Origin: Cryptomeria japonica
Lineage: Eukaryota > Streptophyta > Pinopsida > Cupressales > Cupressaceae
Direction: 5' to 3'
DNA: 64,000 nt
Assembly (NCBI RefSeq): GCF_030272615.1
Contig: NC_081409.1
Span: forward strand, 244,735,502 to 244,799,501
Shown: one piece after another, positions 60,960-64,000 of the stretch
How positions within the stretch are numbered: position 1 is the stretch's first letter
How the letters are laid out: each line of letters opens with the position of its first letter
The notes under the pieces: model-generated
What the model saw: only the letters and a program-made list of their open reading frames with translations
Databases searched by the model: none
What the model was told of the DNA's origin: nothing
Position numbers and translations under genes: made by a program

Positions 60960-61640
60960 ATCTTCCTTAGTCTCTTGTTATAACATCAGTAGGCCTTGCT
61001 TTTGGTAGAATAACCAAGAAATATTCCTTCATCACATCTAGCATCAAACTTTCTTATATCTTCATCTTTCTTGATATAACATTTTCTTCCAAAAATTTTA
61101 AAATATTTAATAGTAGGAGCATGAAAAAACCATAATTCATAAGGAGTCTTACTGGTATCACCTTTAATATGCACTTGGTTAAGAGTGTAAATAGCAGTAC
61201 TCACAGCTTCTCTCCAATAGACATGTAGAACATTTCCTTCCAACATCATTGTCCTAGCAGTTTCTTGAATGGTTTTGTTCTTCCTTTCCACAACTCCATT
61301 TTGTTGAGGGGTTCTCAGAGTAGACAATTGTCTTCTTATCCCATGTTCTTCACAAAATGCATTGAGCTCACTGGAAGTGAATTCACCACCTCTGTTGGAT
61401 CTCAGACACTTCATCTTCAAACCTATCTTTGTCTCAACCATAGCCTTGAAAATCTTGAACTTGTCTAGATCTTCATACTTTTCTCTCAAGAAAGTAACCC
61501 ACATAATCCTAGAATAATCATCAATCAGAAACATGAAATATCTATCCCCTTGCAAAATTCTACATCTATAAGGACCACACAAATCAATATGCACAAGATC
61601 CAATAATCCACTTGAACATTGCTTCTTACTCCTGAAAGTA
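60960..61640 (-). pseudogene. Element B integrase core
   Basis: An open 205-codon stretch (61603-60986) reads MDLVHIDLCGPYRCRILQGD, LIDDYSRIMWVTFLREKYED, LRSNRGGEF, LRTPQQNGVVERKNKTIQET and WFFHAPTIKYFKIFGRKCYI. The first Asp (IDLCGP) and the Glu (VVERKN) of the DDE triad are present. The second Asp is Asn (LRSNRGG where the family has LRSDRGG or LRSDNGG). Even this open part would therefore be catalytically dead. Confidence 0.9.
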
Positions 61641-62330
61641 ACACTGGTTTGTTTCCCTAACTAACAATCCTTGCACATAGTGTTAGCGGGTTTCATCAAT
61701 CTAGAAAGATCTCTCATAGCCTGTGTATAACTTATCTTAAAAATGTTATCAAAATTCACATGACACATTCTTCTATTCCACAACCAACTTTCATCAATTT
61801 GAGCAATCAAACATCTTTTACCAGCACTATTTAAATGAAAGATATTGCCTTTAGTCTTTGTACCTAATGCAATCTCAATTCTAGAGCTATCCAATATTAT
61901 ACACTTTCCATTTTTTAAAATTTAAGATTATATCCTTTGTCAACCATCTATCCAACACTCAAGAGATTATACTTTAGACCTTCTGCATACAAGACATCAT
62001 CAGTATTGTGCTTAACATCAAGAGAAATGGATCCTCTACCACAGATTATACCATCTTTGTCATAACCAAACTTCACAATGCCACCTTCATACTTTTACAA
62101 ACTCCCAAACTTACTCTTATCCCCTGTCATATGGTGAGAGAATACACTGTCAATCACCCATTCATCTTTCTTTTAAACTTGTGCAGTCAAAGCTCTTTCC
62201 ACATTCATGCAACTAGCAGAATCAATAAGCATTGGATCATCTTCCTTGTTAGCAATAAACAACCATTCATTATCACGTGTACTTCCTTTATCAGATTAAT
62301 CATCTGTCACACCTTCATCAGTAGCATAAT
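61640..62330 (-). pseudogene. Element B protease and pre-integrase zinc region
   Basis: The protease trace near 62150 reads WVIDSVFSHHMTGDKSKFGS; the active-site DSG is DSV here. The pre-integrase region is at 61894-61661 (KGNIFHLNSAGKRCLIAQID, WLWNRRMCHVNFDNIFKISY, ANTMCKDC). Its HX..H...CX2C zinc pattern is partly kept. Multiple stops. Confidence 0.75.
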
Positions 62331-62379
62331 AACATCTCTTTTGAAATCTATGTTTGTTAGGTTTTATCTTAGGAACTCT

Positions 62380-63240
62380 TTCTGGACACCTTGAGGCAAA
62401 ATGACTTATCTTATTGCAAGAAAAACATTTAAGAGGCAATTTTCCTTCATACTTATAGGCACCTTTGGGTAATCTCTTGCAATAAGGGCTTCAAGCTCCT
62501 TAATCTCTCACTCTTCTTCTTCAATTTCCTTCCTCTCCTTCTCATATCTAGACATCTACCTTGAAGAACTTTCTCCTGGATCATATCTCTACTTGTCCTT
62601 TCCGAAGACAGTAGCCTTGAATGTAGATTCTACCTTAGAAGAGAATCACCAAACTCACTCAGCTCAAAGGCTGAAAACTTACCAATCAACATGTCCCTGG
62701 TTACATCTATCATAGTTCTAATCTCCTCAATAGTAGTAACTTTATGCTTGTAGGATGTAGGTAAAGATCTAAGCACTTTAGAAACAATCTTTGATTCTTC
62801 CAACTTTCCACCAGTACATCTGATATTGCACACAAGTTCATTCACCTTTTCATGTAAGAATTGATTTTCTCATCTTCTCTCATCCTCAAAATCTCATATT
62901 TACCCTTTAGGCTCTGTAATTTGGCAATCTTCACATAATTGTCACCTTCATACAAAGTTTCCAACTTCTTCCAGATCTCATGAGCATTCTGCAATTCCAT
63001 AACATTTGTCATCTCAGAGTCAGTCAAAGCATTGAACAATGCTTCCTTAGCACTAATATTATATTCAACACTTTTCATCTCATCCAGAGTTGAATGACCA
63101 TTTGCAGGAATGGTATATTTTCTTTTAGTAATATCCCAGTAAGGTTCACCAATGCATCTCAGGTGATATTCCATGCGACTCTTTCAAGGAGAGAAGTTGG
63201 TAACATCAAATCTCAGACTGTCCTTCTTGTAAGTTGTCAT
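62380..63240 (-). pseudogene. Element B gag
   Basis: ATG at 63240 (MTTYKKDSLRFDVTNFSP), then a stop in place of Trp, then EYHLRCIGEPYWDITKRKYT, WKKLETLYEGDNYVKIAKLQ and LRMREDEKINSYMKR. After a frame break come VCNIRCTGGKLEESKIVSKV and LRSLPTSYKHKVTTIEEIRT. This is a normal UBN2-type copia Gag, unlike the truncated gags of element A and the 1.4-8.8 kb element. One CCHC knuckle, CFSCNKISHFASRC, lies at about 62437-62395. Confidence 0.88.
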
Positions 63241-63280
63241 CTTGGATCACCTCAAGCGATTAAGCTTCTTTGGAGGAACC

Positions 63281-63293
63281 TACTATGATACCA
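63281..63293 (-). promoter_or_regulatory. tRNA primer binding site of element B
   Basis: Minus-strand TGGTATCATAGTA, two bases from the LTR edge; a near match to the initiator-Met tRNA complement. Confidence 0.85.
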
Positions 63294-63295
63294 AT

Positions 63296-64000
63296 TGATA
63301 GAAATAGGGCAGACAACTGAGGGGGGGGTGAATTAGTTGTCACAAAAACTCAAGCAATTTAAACTTATTTTCAGATCTAATAATTAAACATAAAAGCATA
63401 GATCAACAACACATCATAAATACACATGACACCAAGATTTTTGACATGGAAACCCAGTTAGGGAAAAACCATGATGGGGATGAACCCACAAAATAGGTAT
63501 ACTCTATTAGAATTATTACAATGGGGAATGCACATGCATTCAGGCACACTACCTAGAGCTCACTACTCAAAATAAAAGGGGCTCATTGCCTGTGCATTCA
63601 ATTTTGGATCACATCCGGAAGTTACGAACTAGGAAATAACATCTCCTTAATGCCTGGTTCAGTTCCATTAAAGCACAAAACAACTTTCTTCTTCACACTT
63701 CTTTTCTATCGTCAAAAGATATATACATTCAATGCACATACACAATTATCCACTCTCCACCATACTCGAATACAAAGATATCATTTATTTATACATGACA
63801 TCAACCTTGGAGAAATCATCAAGGTTGGCTCAACACTCATCACCTAATTACAAAAGTACAACCATACTCAATACAATATTACATGCAAACCAAGAAATGT
63901 TAGTCGAGACATAACACGAACCCAAATCTTTCACCTCGAACATGTTACACCTCCAATAATTATGCCTCGAATATCTGCAATACGCTACAAGCATCTGGTT
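63296..64000 (-). repeat. Element B 5' LTR, cut by the window end
   Basis: Starts TGATAGAAATAGGGCAG (plus-strand view) and matches 37599-38092 then 57956 onward without interruption. This gives the pre-insertion sequence of the G array target. About 600 bp more should lie beyond 64000. Confidence 0.9.

Larger units (their letters stand above)
37599..64000 (-). mobile_element. Copia element B, 3' LTR split by the G array
   Basis: Minus-strand element: 5' LTR from 63296 rightward (beyond the window), PBS, gag, protease, integrase, RT and RNase H (63240-59078), polypurine tract, and 3' LTR as two pieces, 37599-38092 and 57956-58760. The 5' LTR copy at 63296-64000 contains the corresponding uninterrupted sequence (CACTCTCCACCATACTCG on into ATACATGACATCAACC), which proves the split. 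All coding parts have stops. Without G, about 6.5 kb. Confidence 0.9.

Overview
The window looks like intergenic DNA from a large plant nuclear genome. I infer a gymnosperm such as a conifer, from AT-rich spacer, deep nesting of decayed LTR retrotransposons and truncated gag families; no intact host gene is visible. Nearly everything longer than 300 bp is a transposable element (TE), a TE-captured gene fragment or a repeat. All but one of the long coding traces carry stops or frameshifts.

Layout. (1) 1-1380: AT-rich spacer with a 25-bp-stem hairpin and a 291-bp tandem duplication. (2) 1381-8842: minus-strand Ty1/copia-type element (LTR 7918-8842, primer binding site (PBS), CCHC gag) whose body is a long unrecognised ORF instead of pol. 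(3) 8843-31232: plus-strand copia element 'A' (LTRs 9228-10423 and 30032-31232) with N-truncated gag and internally deleted pol. It is split at its RNase H junction by a 15.6-kb LTR element 'N' (12340-27935; GTATC target duplication on both sides). N has no visible gag or pol. It carries a plant mobile domain (PMD) pseudogene, a PPR fragment and, most strikingly, an inverted duplication of a captured DRM-type de novo DNA methyltransferase fragment (arms 23555-24775 and 24804-26024, 28-nt loop). (4) 31233-37598: older remnants, a second PMD pseudogene and an LTR. (5) 37599-64000: minus-strand copia element 'B' whose 3' LTR (37599-38092 plus 57956-58760) is split by a 19.9-kb head-to-tail array of gag-only gypsy-type elements 'G' (six LTRs, three bodies). 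B's decayed gag-pol follows, then its 5' LTR, which runs off the window.

How the parts relate. A and the minus-strand element at 1.4-8.8 kb share the same unusual truncated gag directly after the PBS. G encodes a two-ORF gag/protease-like product without reverse transcriptase or integrase, so it would need enzymes in trans. The cargo of N is the best candidate for a new system. An approximately 1.2-kb hairpin of DRM methyltransferase sequence could, if transcribed, give dsRNA and small RNAs matching the host's own RNA-directed DNA methylation enzyme, next to a PMD sequence whose Arabidopsis relatives (MAIN, MAIL1) act in TE silencing. That role is inference; the fragments and the inverted geometry are seen directly.
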